From: Chromatiales bacterium
GTDB lineage: Bacteria; Pseudomonadota; Gammaproteobacteria; Steroidobacterales; GCA-2729495
Length of the DNA stretch: 64,000 nucleotides
Direction of reading: 5' to 3'
NCBI GenBank assembly: GCA_020351875.1
Contig: CP070671.1
Span: forward strand, 2,265,253-2,329,252
Shown: in pieces, positions 1 to 7,277 of the stretch
Position numbering within the stretch: position 1 is the first letter of the stretch
How the letters are laid out: each line of letters starts with the position of its first letter
Made by a program: the position numbers and the translations under genes
The notes under the pieces: model-generated
Told to the model about the DNA's origin: nothing
What the model saw: only the letters and a program-made list of their open reading frames with translations
Database searches by the model: none

Positions 1-1
1 C

Positions 2-961
2 TACCAGGTCAAGCACGATATGGACCAGGCCACTCTCGACGCGCTGCGCGCAAAAATCGCGCTGTACCGAGGCATGACCGACATGGAACTCAACCTGAAC
101 ATGTCGGCGATGGGCCCGAACTACGAGTGGTATGCCAGCGATGTCGCGATGCAGGGCGATATCGGTGTGCTGATTCTTTCACACGGCGTGGGTCAGAACA
201 GCGATCGCATGCTGAAGGATGCGCTCGCGCCGGTGTCCGAGCGCTGGCCGACCGCCATTGGATTCGGCATGGCCATGATGCAGTCGGCTCACCTGCAATC
301 GGCAGTGGACGACCTCCAGGAGCGCGGCGCGACGACCATAGTCCTGGTGCCGAACGGCACGACTACCGAGTACAACACGCTGACGCGACAGTGGAAGTAC
401 ATCTTCGACATCGATGACGAGGAAGCGACCTATCTCGAGGTACCCAAAGTCGAGAGTGATGCTCGCTTCGTCATGACCAACCATTTTGCTGACAGCCAGT
501 TGATCACCGATATCCTCTATGACCATGCGAAGGAAGTCAGCAAGGATCCGGCGAACGAAGTGGTCATCATCGTCGGCCACGGGCCGGAAGATACCGAGGA
601 CAACGGTCCGGACCTCGAGATCCTGCAGGCGCACGTGGACCGTATCGTGGCGAAGAACGAGTTTGCCGACGTCAAGATCATCAACCTGCAGGATGACGCG
701 ATCCCGGCGATTCGTGAATCCAACGTCCGCAAGCTGCGACGCTGGGTGAAACAGGCCAACAAGAAGGGCCAGACGCCGATCGTGGTCGCGCTGGCAGCCG
801 CCAGTCACGGTGTGCAGACCCACATCCGCCAGGATCTGCGCGGTCTGGACTACGTGTTTGCCGACAAGGGCATGTCCGAGAATCCGAAGTATATTGAGTG
901 GATCGCGTCGGTGATCGAACAGGCCATCGACGCGGAGCAGCTTGCACAGGCGCGGCGGTAG
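2..961 (+). CDS. Exported-type class II chelatase-like protein, copy 1 (5' end outside window)
   Basis: Partial gene. The frame is open to the left edge, and the codons before the ATG at 20 still align with the copy at 21071 (YQVKHD here, YGMKHN there), so the true start lies outside. The fold reads as a duplicated alpha/beta chelatase-like unit: a hydrophobic strand ending in SHG (His55 counted from the ATG at 20), an MMQSAHLQ helix (His91), a VLVP strand with a TEYNT loop, then a second strand ending in GHGP (His187) and a LQDDA..IRESN block. These motifs recur in the copies at 21071 and 42697. The resemblance is to CbiX/SirB/CbiK metal chelatases (family knowledge), but substrate and metal are unknown. 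Whether this copy has the signal peptide and Met/His-rich tail of the others cannot be seen. A beta-propeller gene follows 86 bases downstream on the same strand. Confidence 0.75.
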   Translation, partial: YQVKHDMDQATLDALRAKIALYRGMTDMELNLNMSAMGPNYEWYASDVAMQGDIGVLILSHGVGQNSDRMLKDALAPVSERWPTAIGFGMAMMQSAHLQSAVDDLQERGATTIVLVPNGTTTEYNTLTRQWKYIFDIDDEEATYLEVPKVESDARFVMTNHFADSQLITDILYDHAKEVSKDPANEVVIIVGHGPEDTEDNGPDLEILQAHVDRIVAKNEFADVKIINLQDDAIPAIRESNVRKLRRWVKQANKKGQTPIVVALAAASHGVQTHIRQDLRGLDYVFADKGMSENPKYIEWIASVIEQAIDAEQLAQARR

Positions 962-1047
962 TTCGACCAGCACGTCGTGCCAGCGCCCGGGCGCTCGGTG
1001 GAAGGCCGTATAAGCCTCTGATAATAAAAGATAATCAGGAGTCCACG

Positions 1048-2004
1048 ATGACCCGAGAGTCCACGATGCAACCCTTCGCGAAGGGCGACATTTTTATCGC
1101 GTGCACGTTACTGAACGTGCCCGACGACGACCATGCCGGCGAGGGTCGCATCTGGCAGTACGACAAGGACATGAACTTCAAGGGCGAGCTGTGGACCGAA
1201 GGCGGCAATCACTTCGTCGGCGGCCTGGAGTTCGATCCGAACGGCCCTCTCTGGGCTTTCAACGACTTCGCGGTCATCCACGTCGACCCGAAGACCGGCC
1301 GCCAGCTGCCGCTCAGCGACAAGTTCCTGCCGCGCTGTTACCGCAGCGCGAGTTTCGACCAGGACGGCAACGTGTATCTCGGCGAGCACATGAAGGCAAA
1401 GAAGAGACCTGACAACCCGATCGCGAGCCGCACGACGACGAAATTCCCGGTGATTCCGGGCGAGGGCGTGCTCGGCTTCGGCTACGTGTACAAGTACGAC
1501 AAGGACTGGAACCTGGTAAAGGTCTTCCACACCGAGTGCGCGCCGGACATGACACAGTTCAAGGGCGTCACGCATTCCAGCCTGCACCCCAGCGGTGAGT
1601 TCATTATCTACGCCACTGAAACCGGCAAGCGGCTGATGCGCTATGACGTCATCAACGACCGGCAGATGCCCGACCTGGTCACCTACCCCGGCGAAGACAT
1701 CATGGATCGCGTGTGGGTCATCGCGGTGAAGTACCTGCCTGACGGTCGCTTGCTGATCACGCGCGGTGACTTCATGGAAATGCTCGACGAAGACGGCAAT
1801 GTGCTGAAGAGCTACCCGCTGGAAACCTACGGGTGGTCAGATATCGAGATTTGCCACGATGGCGAGCACTGCCTGGTCAGCAACATCTGGGAAGGCACCG
1901 TAGTCAAGGTCAACGTCGAGAGCGGTGACATCGTCGCTACCATCGACACCGGTTTCAAGGCGCCGAACCGCTGCGTGGCCGGCGTGGCCGAATACCCGGG
2001 CTGA
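1048..2004 (+). CDS. SMP-30/gluconolactonase-like beta-propeller protein
   Basis: Predicted 318-residue protein made of repeated beta-propeller blades, visible as recurring patterns of the type GGLEFDPNGPLWAF, SASFDQDGNVYLGEH, SSLHPSGEFIIYAT and VKYLPDGRLLITRG. This is the layout of SMP-30/gluconolactonase/strictosidine-synthase-like propellers, which hydrolyse lactones or simply bind ligands. No signal peptide is apparent, so it is probably cytoplasmic. The frame is open further upstream, but I chose the ATG at 1048 because an AGGAG ribosome site lies just before it and the upstream codons overlap the chelatase-like gene. It lies 86 bases after that gene and may be co-transcribed with it. 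The substrate cannot be inferred. Confidence 0.75.
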   Translation: MTRESTMQPFAKGDIFIACTLLNVPDDDHAGEGRIWQYDKDMNFKGELWTEGGNHFVGGLEFDPNGPLWAFNDFAVIHVDPKTGRQLPLSDKFLPRCYRSASFDQDGNVYLGEHMKAKKRPDNPIASRTTTKFPVIPGEGVLGFGYVYKYDKDWNLVKVFHTECAPDMTQFKGVTHSSLHPSGEFIIYATETGKRLMRYDVINDRQMPDLVTYPGEDIMDRVWVIAVKYLPDGRLLITRGDFMEMLDEDGNVLKSYPLETYGWSDIEICHDGEHCLVSNIWEGTVVKVNVESGDIVATIDTGFKAPNRCVAGVAEYPG

Positions 2005-2038
2005 GGTACGCAGCCTGGCAAATGCCCTTAATACGCTA

Positions 2039-2529
2039 ATGTTCGAATGGGAGATGATCAGTGCGATAGCGGAGATTATCGGCGCCGCTGCCGTCGTCGT
2101 CTCGCTGGTCTATTTGGCGATACAGGTTCGCCAAAACGGAAAAATCGGCAGGTTGGCGGCGCATCAAGGATTGTCTGATTCAATCTCGGCTGCAATGGAG
2201 CCGTTCTATTCCGATCCCGATATGAGTCGAATCTGGCACTTGGCAGCGACGCAACCTGAGGAACTATCGGCGGAAGAACAGGAACGGTTTGGTATCGCGT
2301 TATATCTGATCTTCGGTAAATTCCACAACGCGTACCTTTTGGCCGAGATTGATCCGGTTCTGAGCAGTCGTTATATACATCTGATGGATCGCTTTCTTGT
2401 GCGAAAGGCGGTGCAATCATGGTGGGGCGACAGCGTACTCGTTTCGATCCTGAATACGCAGCGCTTGTGCAGTCACGCCTGGACACGCTAATGGCGAAGG
2501 CGGAAAAAAGCTCCACTCCTGTGAGCTGA
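2039..2529 (+). pseudogene. Frameshifted small membrane-anchored hypothetical protein
   Basis: The frame from the ATG at 2039 (or 2054) gives one N-terminal transmembrane helix (residues about 5-28) ending in YLAIQVRQN, then a soluble helical region. This matches a widespread but uncharacterised family of about 150-residue proteins in marine and soil bacteria. The frame stops at 2491 after a divergent tail. Near the G-run at 2424-2427 the next frame continues with RQRTRFDPEYAALVQSRLDTL up to the TGA at 2527-2529, which is how this family normally ends (WW..RQR..F.PE). Adding one G restores a single frame. It is either a decaying gene or a base-calling error. The stretch also looks less GC-rich than its neighbours. 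Confidence 0.65.
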
Positions 2530-2570
2530 ATACCGAGTGTTTTAGACGCGGCCCACAAGCACTTTCACAG

Positions 2571-3125
2571 CTACCCGGTGCGAATTAACTGGTTGCTGTC
2601 TCGATGATGGAACAGATCTGCCTGATCCCGGATCCGGATCTGCGTGTCCTCTTCATAAGAGAAACTGTCGGCATCGTGAATCGTCATGTTGCACTGGAAG
2701 CGAACCGTACGGAATGCCTGGTCGAGGAACTGGTTGGAGCAGATGCCGTAGGTTGCCGAACCCAGGTCTGCGGCAACCTGGATCCGCGCGGCGTCGCTAT
2801 CGGCCGTGCCGCCGGCCAGCACCGTGTAACCCCTGGGCACGGTGAAGCTGCGCATCACCTGTTGATTGGTGGCGTCCCAGAGCCAGTAACCCACCTCTTC
2901 GTGAAAGGGCTCGTCTTCGCCCGCCGGCCAGACCGTGGTCGCGTACCGCAGGCCGAAGAGGCACTGCTGGTGATTGGACACCTGGCCCACCGGTTCGAAC
3001 ACCATGCGCTCCCGGAACGCCGTGGTCATTTCTCCCAGGTCGGGCCCGGGGGCCACGTCGGTGCCTCGGTCGCCTTCCCAGGTACCGGCGAGAATAGCCA
3101 GTGGTCCCAGTTTGTTGTCGATCAT
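2571..3125 (-). CDS. Heme-binding-like beta-barrel (nitrobindin/DUF1794-type) protein
   Basis: A 184-residue protein that starts with LGPLAILAGTWEGDRG, the Gly-x-Trp-x-Gly signature of the FABP-like heme-binding beta-barrel family (nitrobindin, THAP4 C-terminal domain). The rest is beta-rich, with a YWLWDATNQQVMRSF segment and a C-terminal LFHHRDSNQL that could supply the axial histidine. Family members bind heme and detoxify peroxynitrite or bind NO; activity here is inferred from family only. No signal peptide is visible. The ATG at 3125 is the natural start because the conserved motif begins within 15 residues of it. The gene stands alone, pointing away from the promoter-like region at 3260. 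Confidence 0.7.
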   Translation of the reverse strand: MIDNKLGPLAILAGTWEGDRGTDVAPGPDLGEMTTAFRERMVFEPVGQVSNHQQCLFGLRYATTVWPAGEDEPFHEEVGYWLWDATNQQVMRSFTVPRGYTVLAGGTADSDAARIQVAADLGSATYGICSNQFLDQAFRTVRFQCNMTIHDADSFSYEEDTQIRIRDQADLFHHRDSNQLIRTG

Positions 3126-3259
3126 TGAGCTACCCCGGTATCGGCAGGCCGCAGCCGGCGAGCGCTAGGTTAGCAGCCTTCACCCGTTGGCCCTTGCCGG
3201 CTGGTGGCGGTCCGGCGAGCATGGACCCCGGCCCCGATTTTCCCACCGGGCGAAAGTGG

Positions 3260-3290
3260 TTGACAGACCGGCGTCCCGACCGGATATACT
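3260..3290 (+). promoter_or_regulatory. Possible sigma-70 promoter with GC-rich discriminator
   Basis: TTGACA at 3260-3265 and TATACT at 3285-3290, separated by 19 bases (longer than the usual 17), followed at once by a GC-rich CCGCGCCCCC. A GC-only discriminator is typical of stringently controlled or stable-RNA promoters. It would drive the structured leader and the small exported ORF at 3489. The long spacer lowers confidence. Confidence 0.4.
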
Positions 3291-3488
3291 CCGCGCCCCC
3301 GGTGAGATCGCCGGGCCATTACCGCACGGCCCTGGGTGGCTCTGGCGCCCGGGGCGTTTTGTTGAAACCCCGAATAACTGACACTCAAGGCGTGGAAGCC
3401 GCTTCCGCCGCTGCTCCCGTGACCCTGGTCACGGTAGGAGACCGGCAGGCAGGCTACGCTGCCGCGCGCTCGACCGAGGATAAAAAAA
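3291..3488 (+). other. Structured 5' leader or small RNA region
   Basis: About 200 bases without a convincing ORF between the promoter-like element and the small exported protein. It holds several self-complementary stretches: GGGCC/GGCCC arms at about 3312-3331, a CGCCCGGGGCG hairpin followed by TTTTGTT at about 3348-3364 (terminator-like, short stem), an 8-bp perfect hairpin with CCGTGACC/GGTCACGG arms at 3417-3434, and a GGCAG/CTGCC hairpin after it. This could be a regulated leader with an internal attenuator or an independent small RNA. I could not match it to a known riboswitch or to 6S, 4.5S, tmRNA or RNase P RNA. Confidence 0.35.
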
Positions 3489-3683
3489 ATGAAACTCTTG
3501 CTCGCCGGCATCATTGCAGGATGCGTGATCATGCCGTGCCTGGCTGCCACCAACACCTACCAGCTCCTCTGGGAAGTCTTTGACGGCCCCCGCCAGACGA
3601 CGGTCTGCACCTACCATTCCAACTCCGGCGACCTGATGGTCACGGAGATCGCCGGCCGCGCCCTGTGCCCGCGGGTGGTCTGA
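3489..3683 (+). CDS. Small exported hypothetical protein (64 aa)
   Basis: A 64-residue ORF whose first 20 residues form a clear Sec signal peptide (MKLLLAGII then a hydrophobic core, ending in PCLAA), leaving a mature peptide of about 44 residues with two cysteines. A GAGG ribosome site sits just before an A-rich stretch and the ATG. It follows the structured leader at 3291. Its last 44 bases overlap the 3' end of the convergent membrane-protein gene at 3640. I do not recognise the mature sequence. Signal peptide and ribosome site together make a real gene more likely than not. Confidence 0.5.
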   Translation: MKLLLAGIIAGCVIMPCLAATNTYQLLWEVFDGPRQTTVCTYHSNSGDLMVTEIAGRALCPRVV

Positions 3684-4245
3684 ACCTCAGCCAGACCCAC
3701 TTGATCGCCGCCAGCAGCAGTAGGCCCCAGCCCAGCAGCTGTGCCACGGCCGCCAGCGATAGTTTGCCGAGCTTCGCGTAGACCAGCATCGCGGCGGCGG
3801 TCCGCAGCTCCCGGCCGTGGTTTGCAATCACCGTCAGCGCGAACGCGTTCTCGGCCCAGTCAAACAGCGCCGGCAGCAGCAACAGCACCCACAGGCGCCG
3901 TTCGGTCATCCACTGGTAGCCAGCCGGCCACAGATAGCGAAGCGAGAACGCCGCGATCGCGGCCAGGAACAGGCTCGCAAACAACGGGAACGCAAAGTCG
4001 ATGGCGGAGAACAGGTAGTAGAGCCGCCGCGCTTCGTCCGGGTAGCTCGGCAGTTGCTCGTACACCTGGTTCGCGGTCAGCGCATTCTGCAGGTCGAAGG
4101 GCGGGAAGCCACCGGTCAATGCCGTGAAGCGCGGCCCGATGACGCCGGTAAACAAATAGAGCGACCCGAAGGTGACCAGCGCGGCCAGCAGGAACAGCGG
4201 CCACGAGCGCGAGAAGCGCAGCATCAGGTCATTCAGGCGTTGCAA
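3640..4245 (-). CDS. Multi-pass membrane protein of unknown function
   Basis: A 201-residue protein with about four transmembrane helices: residues 15-36 (LFLLAALVTFGSLYLFTG), about 82-108, about 118-138 and about 155-185. The C-terminus is basic. Between the first two helices lies a soluble segment with PPFDLQNALTANQVYEQLPSYP. This resembles unnamed inner-membrane proteins annotated only as hypothetical. The gene is divergent from the EVE-domain gene at 4309 with 63 bases between the two starts, so the promoters overlap. Function unknown. Confidence 0.65.
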   Translation of the reverse strand: MQRLNDLMLRFSRSWPLFLLAALVTFGSLYLFTGVIGPRFTALTGGFPPFDLQNALTANQVYEQLPSYPDEARRLYYLFSAIDFAFPLFASLFLAAIAAFSLRYLWPAGYQWMTERRLWVLLLLPALFDWAENAFALTVIANHGRELRTAAAMLVYAKLGKLSLAAVAQLLGWGLLLLAAIKWVWLRFRPPAGTGRGRRSP

Positions 4246-4308
4246 GACTGTGCACCCCCAATTTTCCCTAGGTTACTATCATCCGCCAGCCGCAAAGAAC
4301 AGAATTGC

Positions 4309-4761
4309 ATGGCCTATTGGTTGATGAAGTCAGAGCCGGACGTCTACGGCATCGACGACCTGAAGCGCGACCGGCGCGAGTGCTGGGACGGCGTGCGTAA
4401 TTACCAGGTGCGCAACATGATGCGCGACGACATGCGCAAGGGGGATCTCGCGTTCTTCTATCATTCCAACTGCCCCGAACCGGGCATCGTGGGCGTGATG
4501 CGTATCGTGCGCGAGGCCTACCCGGATCACACGCAGTTCGACCCGCAGTCGAAGTACTACGACCCGAAGAGCGACCCGGATGACCCGCGCTGGCTGATGG
4601 TGGACGTGGCCTACAAGCGCAAGCTGAAGCGCACGATCACGCTGGCCGAACTGAAGGCGCATCCCGAGCTCGGCGATCTGCCCCTGGTTCGCCGCGGTAA
4701 CCGCTTGTCGGTAATGCCCGTGACCGACGCGGACTGGGAATTCATCCTGGGGCTGGAGTAA
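4309..4761 (+). CDS. EVE domain-containing protein (PUA-like)
   Basis: A 150-residue protein that is essentially one EVE domain, beginning MAYWLMKSEPDVYGIDDL and containing WDGVRNYQVRNMMRDDMRKGD and AFFYHSNCPEPGIVG, the hallmarks of the family (thymocyte nuclear protein 1 homologue). EVE domains have a PUA-like fold and bind modified nucleotides; the cellular role of the single-domain bacterial protein is not settled. The ATG at 4309 is chosen because the family starts with this motif. A WYL regulator follows 11 bases downstream, probably co-transcribed. Both domains also occur in defence islands, but nothing else nearby supports a defence role. Confidence 0.9.
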   Translation: MAYWLMKSEPDVYGIDDLKRDRRECWDGVRNYQVRNMMRDDMRKGDLAFFYHSNCPEPGIVGVMRIVREAYPDHTQFDPQSKYYDPKSDPDDPRWLMVDVAYKRKLKRTITLAELKAHPELGDLPLVRRGNRLSVMPVTDADWEFILGLE

Positions 4762-4772
4762 CCGGGGGGCAC

Positions 4773-5747
4773 GTGGACCGGACCGAGCGTTTCTACAAGA
4801 TTCATCGCCTGCTGACGCAGCGCCGCTTCGTCAGCCGCGACGACTTCCTGGACGAGCTCGGCGTGTCCCGGGCCACCTTCAAGCGCGACCTCGAATACCT
4901 GCGCGACCGCTTCAACATGCCCATCACCTGGGACCGGGACCGGGGCGCCTACCGGCTCGATGAAGACGCCCCGCAAGCCCACCTGTTCCAGCTGCCCGGG
5001 CTCTGGTTCAGTGCGGAAGAAGTCCACGCGCTGCTCACGATGGAGCAGCTGCTCGAGCGGCTGCAGCCCGGCCTGCTCGGCGCGCAGGTTCGCCCGCTGC
5101 GGGAACGCATACGGCGCATTCTCGACAGCGGCGACTTCCGGGCCGAAGACCTCACGCGGCGCATCCGCATTCTGCAGATGGGTGTTCGGCCCGTGGAACC
5201 GGAGAGCTTCCAGGCCATCTCGTCGGCCCTGCTGTCGCGGCGCCGGCTGCGCATCGAACACTTTCGTCGCGCGGCAAACGAAACGCTGACCCGCGACGTG
5301 TCGCCACAGCGGCTCGTGTTCTATCGCGACAACTGGTACCTGGACGCGTGGTGCCACCTGCGCCAGGGGTTGCGGACCTTTTCCGTGGATGCGATCGGCA
5401 GCGCGGTGGTGCTGGGCAAGCGGGCCCGGGAGATCAAGGACGAAACCCTCGACGAGCATCTCGGTGCGGGTTTCGGGATCTTCTCCGGCCGCGCCGCGCA
5501 TACCGCGGTGCTGCGCTTTTCCCCGTTACGGGCGCGCTGGGTGTCGCGGGAGGTCTGGCATCCCGACCAGGATGGGCAGTATGAACTCGACGGCGCCTAC
5601 GTGCTGAAGGTGCCTTACTCCGACTCGCGTGAACTGATCATGGACATCCTGAAATACGGCCCCGACGTACAGGTGCTGGCACCGGCGGTGCTGCGTGAAC
5701 AGGTGCGCGACCAGCTGGAACAGGTTCGCAAGCTCTATCGCGACTGA
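4773..5747 (+). CDS. WYL domain-containing transcriptional regulator
   Basis: 324 residues from a GTG start. The N-terminus is a DeoR-type winged helix-turn-helix (residues about 5-60: RLLTQRRFVSRDDFLDELGV, SRATFKRDLEYLRD). A linker follows, then the WYL domain at about 150-215 with the diagnostic NWYLDAWCHLRQG, and a WCX-type C-terminal extension that normally helps ligand sensing or oligomerisation. WYL proteins sense nucleotide or nucleic-acid ligands and control DNA-stress, defence or metabolic genes. It sits 11 bases after the EVE gene, and its 3' end faces the convergent DUF2007 gene. The target cannot be read from the sequence. Confidence 0.85.
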   Translation: MDRTERFYKIHRLLTQRRFVSRDDFLDELGVSRATFKRDLEYLRDRFNMPITWDRDRGAYRLDEDAPQAHLFQLPGLWFSAEEVHALLTMEQLLERLQPGLLGAQVRPLRERIRRILDSGDFRAEDLTRRIRILQMGVRPVEPESFQAISSALLSRRRLRIEHFRRAANETLTRDVSPQRLVFYRDNWYLDAWCHLRQGLRTFSVDAIGSAVVLGKRAREIKDETLDEHLGAGFGIFSGRAAHTAVLRFSPLRARWVSREVWHPDQDGQYELDGAYVLKVPYSDSRELIMDILKYGPDVQVLAPAVLREQVRDQLEQVRKLYRD

Positions 5748-5760
5748 CGGGGGTGCCCGG

Positions 5761-6030
5761 TCAGGCGGGGGTGGATACCAGGTATTTGTCGAAGCCGCGC
5801 TCGCGCAGCAGGCTGGCTGCCTGGTCCCGGTCTTCGTCCAGCACTTCGATGTAGTAGCCGTGATCCACGCCAGCGATGGCCACATGGCCGCCGTAGGCAA
5901 GATCCAGCACTCGCACGCCCTCACTTTCCAGCAGCGATTTGATCACTGCAAAGGTGCCGGCGTCGAAGACGAACGCGAGTCGTTGAACCGCCATGTGACG
6001 AATCTGGTCGTTACCGAGACGCACAATCAT
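5761..6030 (-). CDS. DUF2007-type small protein
   Basis: An 89-residue protein with the layout of the DUF2007/'putative signal transducing protein' family: a beta strand, then a helix with FAVIKSLLESEGVRVLDL, a glycine-rich turn (AYGGHVAIAG), a strand with YIEVLDEDRDQAASLL and a short tail. The family resembles the PII fold in size, and its function is not established. The ATG at 6030 gives 89 residues; an in-frame ATG at 5994 (MAVQRLAF) would give 77 and fits the usual family start about as well. It is convergent with the WYL gene, 13 bases apart. Confidence 0.55.
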   Translation of the reverse strand: MIVRLGNDQIRHMAVQRLAFVFDAGTFAVIKSLLESEGVRVLDLAYGGHVAIAGVDHGYYIEVLDEDRDQAASLLRERGFDKYLVSTPA

Positions 6031-6176
6031 AACGCGTAGCAAAATGCCCCGACACTCGCGCCGGGCGCGCGATGGACAGTCAGCTTCGCCAGTTACCGCA
6101 GGCGCTGCACCGGGATTTGTGCAGAAATGTGAGGGAGTCCTTAGCAGTCGCAAGGCTCCTGTGACAGGCTGGTTTG

Positions 6177-6200
6177 CGCTCCCCGCCATGGCGGGGAGCG
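6177..6200. repeat. Perfect 24-bp palindrome
   Basis: Two 12-base arms (CGCTCCCCGCCA and its exact complement) meet at a CCATGG centre with no loop. It lies 44 bases upstream of the methyltransferase gene at 6244. No T-run follows on either side, so it is a poor terminator. A dimeric regulator site or cruciform-forming sequence fits better. Confidence 0.6.
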
Positions 6201-6243
6201 GCCACCTGACATAACAACGGAAATTCTGCAAAAGGTCGCTCAC

Positions 6244-6867
6244 GTGTCTTCCGATACCAGTTTCTCTTGGCGAGGTGTTGGTACTGCCAGCACGAATCTG
6301 TTCCTGGCTCTGCTGTTTCTTGCCTTTGCCTACGCGAATCTGCAGCAGTTCATCGCCACTCCGAGGCTGAGCTTGCTGCTGATCGTGGCGGTGGAGGCCA
6401 TTGTGGCGGTGCTGTTGGTCATTCGTAAGGACCCCGACCGCACGCACCACAGTTGGAAAACGTGGGTGGCCACTTTCGGCGGCACCGTGGCACCGCTGCT
6501 GTTGCGGCCGACGGAAGCGCCCGCGGATCTGCTCGTCGGTCAGGGCCTGCAGCTGGCAGGTTTCACGTTGCAGTTGGCCGCCGTCCTGTCGCTGAACAGG
6601 AGCTTTGGTCTGCTACCCGCGCACCGTGGCGTTAAGTCCGACGGACTCTATCGCTGGGTGCGGCACCCGCTGTACAGCGCGTATCTGTTCGCACACCTTG
6701 GTTACCTGGTAAACAACTTCAGTGGGTACAACCTGGCCATCGTCGTGATCGCGACCGCTTTTCAGGTGCTCCGGATCCTGCAGGAGGAGCAATTGCTGTG
6801 CGAGTATGACGCGTATGCGCTGTACGCCGGCCGGACTCGCTGGCGACTGATCCCCGCCGTCTGGTAA
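6244..6867 (+). CDS. Isoprenylcysteine methyltransferase-like (ICMT/PEMT) membrane protein
   Basis: 207 residues from a GTG start. Transmembrane segments occur at about 17-36, 44-60, 76-90, 97-118 and 146-168. The C-terminal half carries the ICMT/phospholipid-methyltransferase signature: RGVKSDGLYRWVRHPLY (SAM-binding RHP), then EEQLL..YDAYALYAGRTRWRLIP. Bacterial members are membrane-bound SAM-dependent methyltransferases of mostly unknown substrate. It stands alone, with a palindrome just upstream. Base composition looks slightly less GC-rich than its neighbours. The family call is firm; the substrate is not. Confidence 0.75.
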   Translation: MSSDTSFSWRGVGTASTNLFLALLFLAFAYANLQQFIATPRLSLLLIVAVEAIVAVLLVIRKDPDRTHHSWKTWVATFGGTVAPLLLRPTEAPADLLVGQGLQLAGFTLQLAAVLSLNRSFGLLPAHRGVKSDGLYRWVRHPLYSAYLFAHLGYLVNNFSGYNLAIVVIATAFQVLRILQEEQLLCEYDAYALYAGRTRWRLIPAVW

Positions 6868-6896
6868 CGGGTCCAGGTACCGCCTGCTCGCCCTCG

Positions 6897-7121
6897 TCAG
6901 CGTCCCGGCATCGATTTTGCCGTCCTGCGCTGCGCTTGCCGGTAATCGAAGAAAATGAGCACCAGGAACTGGAGCATGCAGAGCAGGCTCAGCCCCAGCC
7001 CCGTCGCGGTCCTGGCAGCGTCGGGTTCCAGTGTCGCGCGATACAGCAGGTAAAGACCGGCGCTCAGAAATGCGAGCCGGTACAAAAAACCACCGAGCTT
7101 GCGGATGGTTGCGGCAATCAC
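6897..7121 (-). CDS. Small two-helix membrane protein
   Basis: A 74-residue protein starting at GTG 7121, preceded at good distance by AAGGA on the minus strand. Two hydrophobic helices (about residues 10-27, LYRLAFLSAGLYLLYRAT, and 36-56, LSLLCMLQFLVLIFFDY) are followed by a basic tail. The longer open frame upstream is not convincing coding sequence. It is convergent with the methyltransferase gene and divergent from the MFS gene at 7278. I do not recognise the family; the case rests on the ribosome site and the coherent membrane topology. Confidence 0.5.
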   Translation of the reverse strand: MIAATIRKLGGFLYRLAFLSAGLYLLYRATLEPDAARTATGLGLSLLCMLQFLVLIFFDYRQAQRRTAKSMPGR

Positions 7122-7184
7122 CGAGACGGCTTCCTTGCGATTGGTATGGACAAGGTTTCGGCGCGCGATGTCGAATGGATCTGC

Positions 7185-7190
7185 TATAGT
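7185..7190 (+). promoter_or_regulatory. Candidate -10 box for the MFS gene
   Basis: TATAGT followed directly by CGCGCCCCCG, nearly the same -10/discriminator arrangement as at 3285-3300. No good -35 hexamer is seen at the proper distance. It would give the MFS gene at 7278 a leader of about 80 bases. Confidence 0.35.
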
Positions 7191-7277
7191 CGCGCCCCCG
7201 CGGCCGATCGTAGGTCGAAAGTGATCGCCGCAGCCGCATCGCGCGGTTCCCCCTTGTCTTTCGCTGGCACAAGTTAG

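Noticed and set aside
3400-3460. AGGAGACC-G-GC string after CCGCTGCTCCCG, similar to the B12 box of cobalamin riboswitches
   Set aside because: The rest of the conserved core (GGTG..A.TCC hairpin, CCCGC.ACTG) is not present in the right order, and the downstream gene is a small exported peptide, not a B12 or chelatase gene.
4309-5747. EVE-WYL pair as a defence-island marker
   Set aside because: Both domains occur in defence systems, but this EVE protein is the common single-domain type, and no nuclease, methylase, helicase or other defence gene is nearby.
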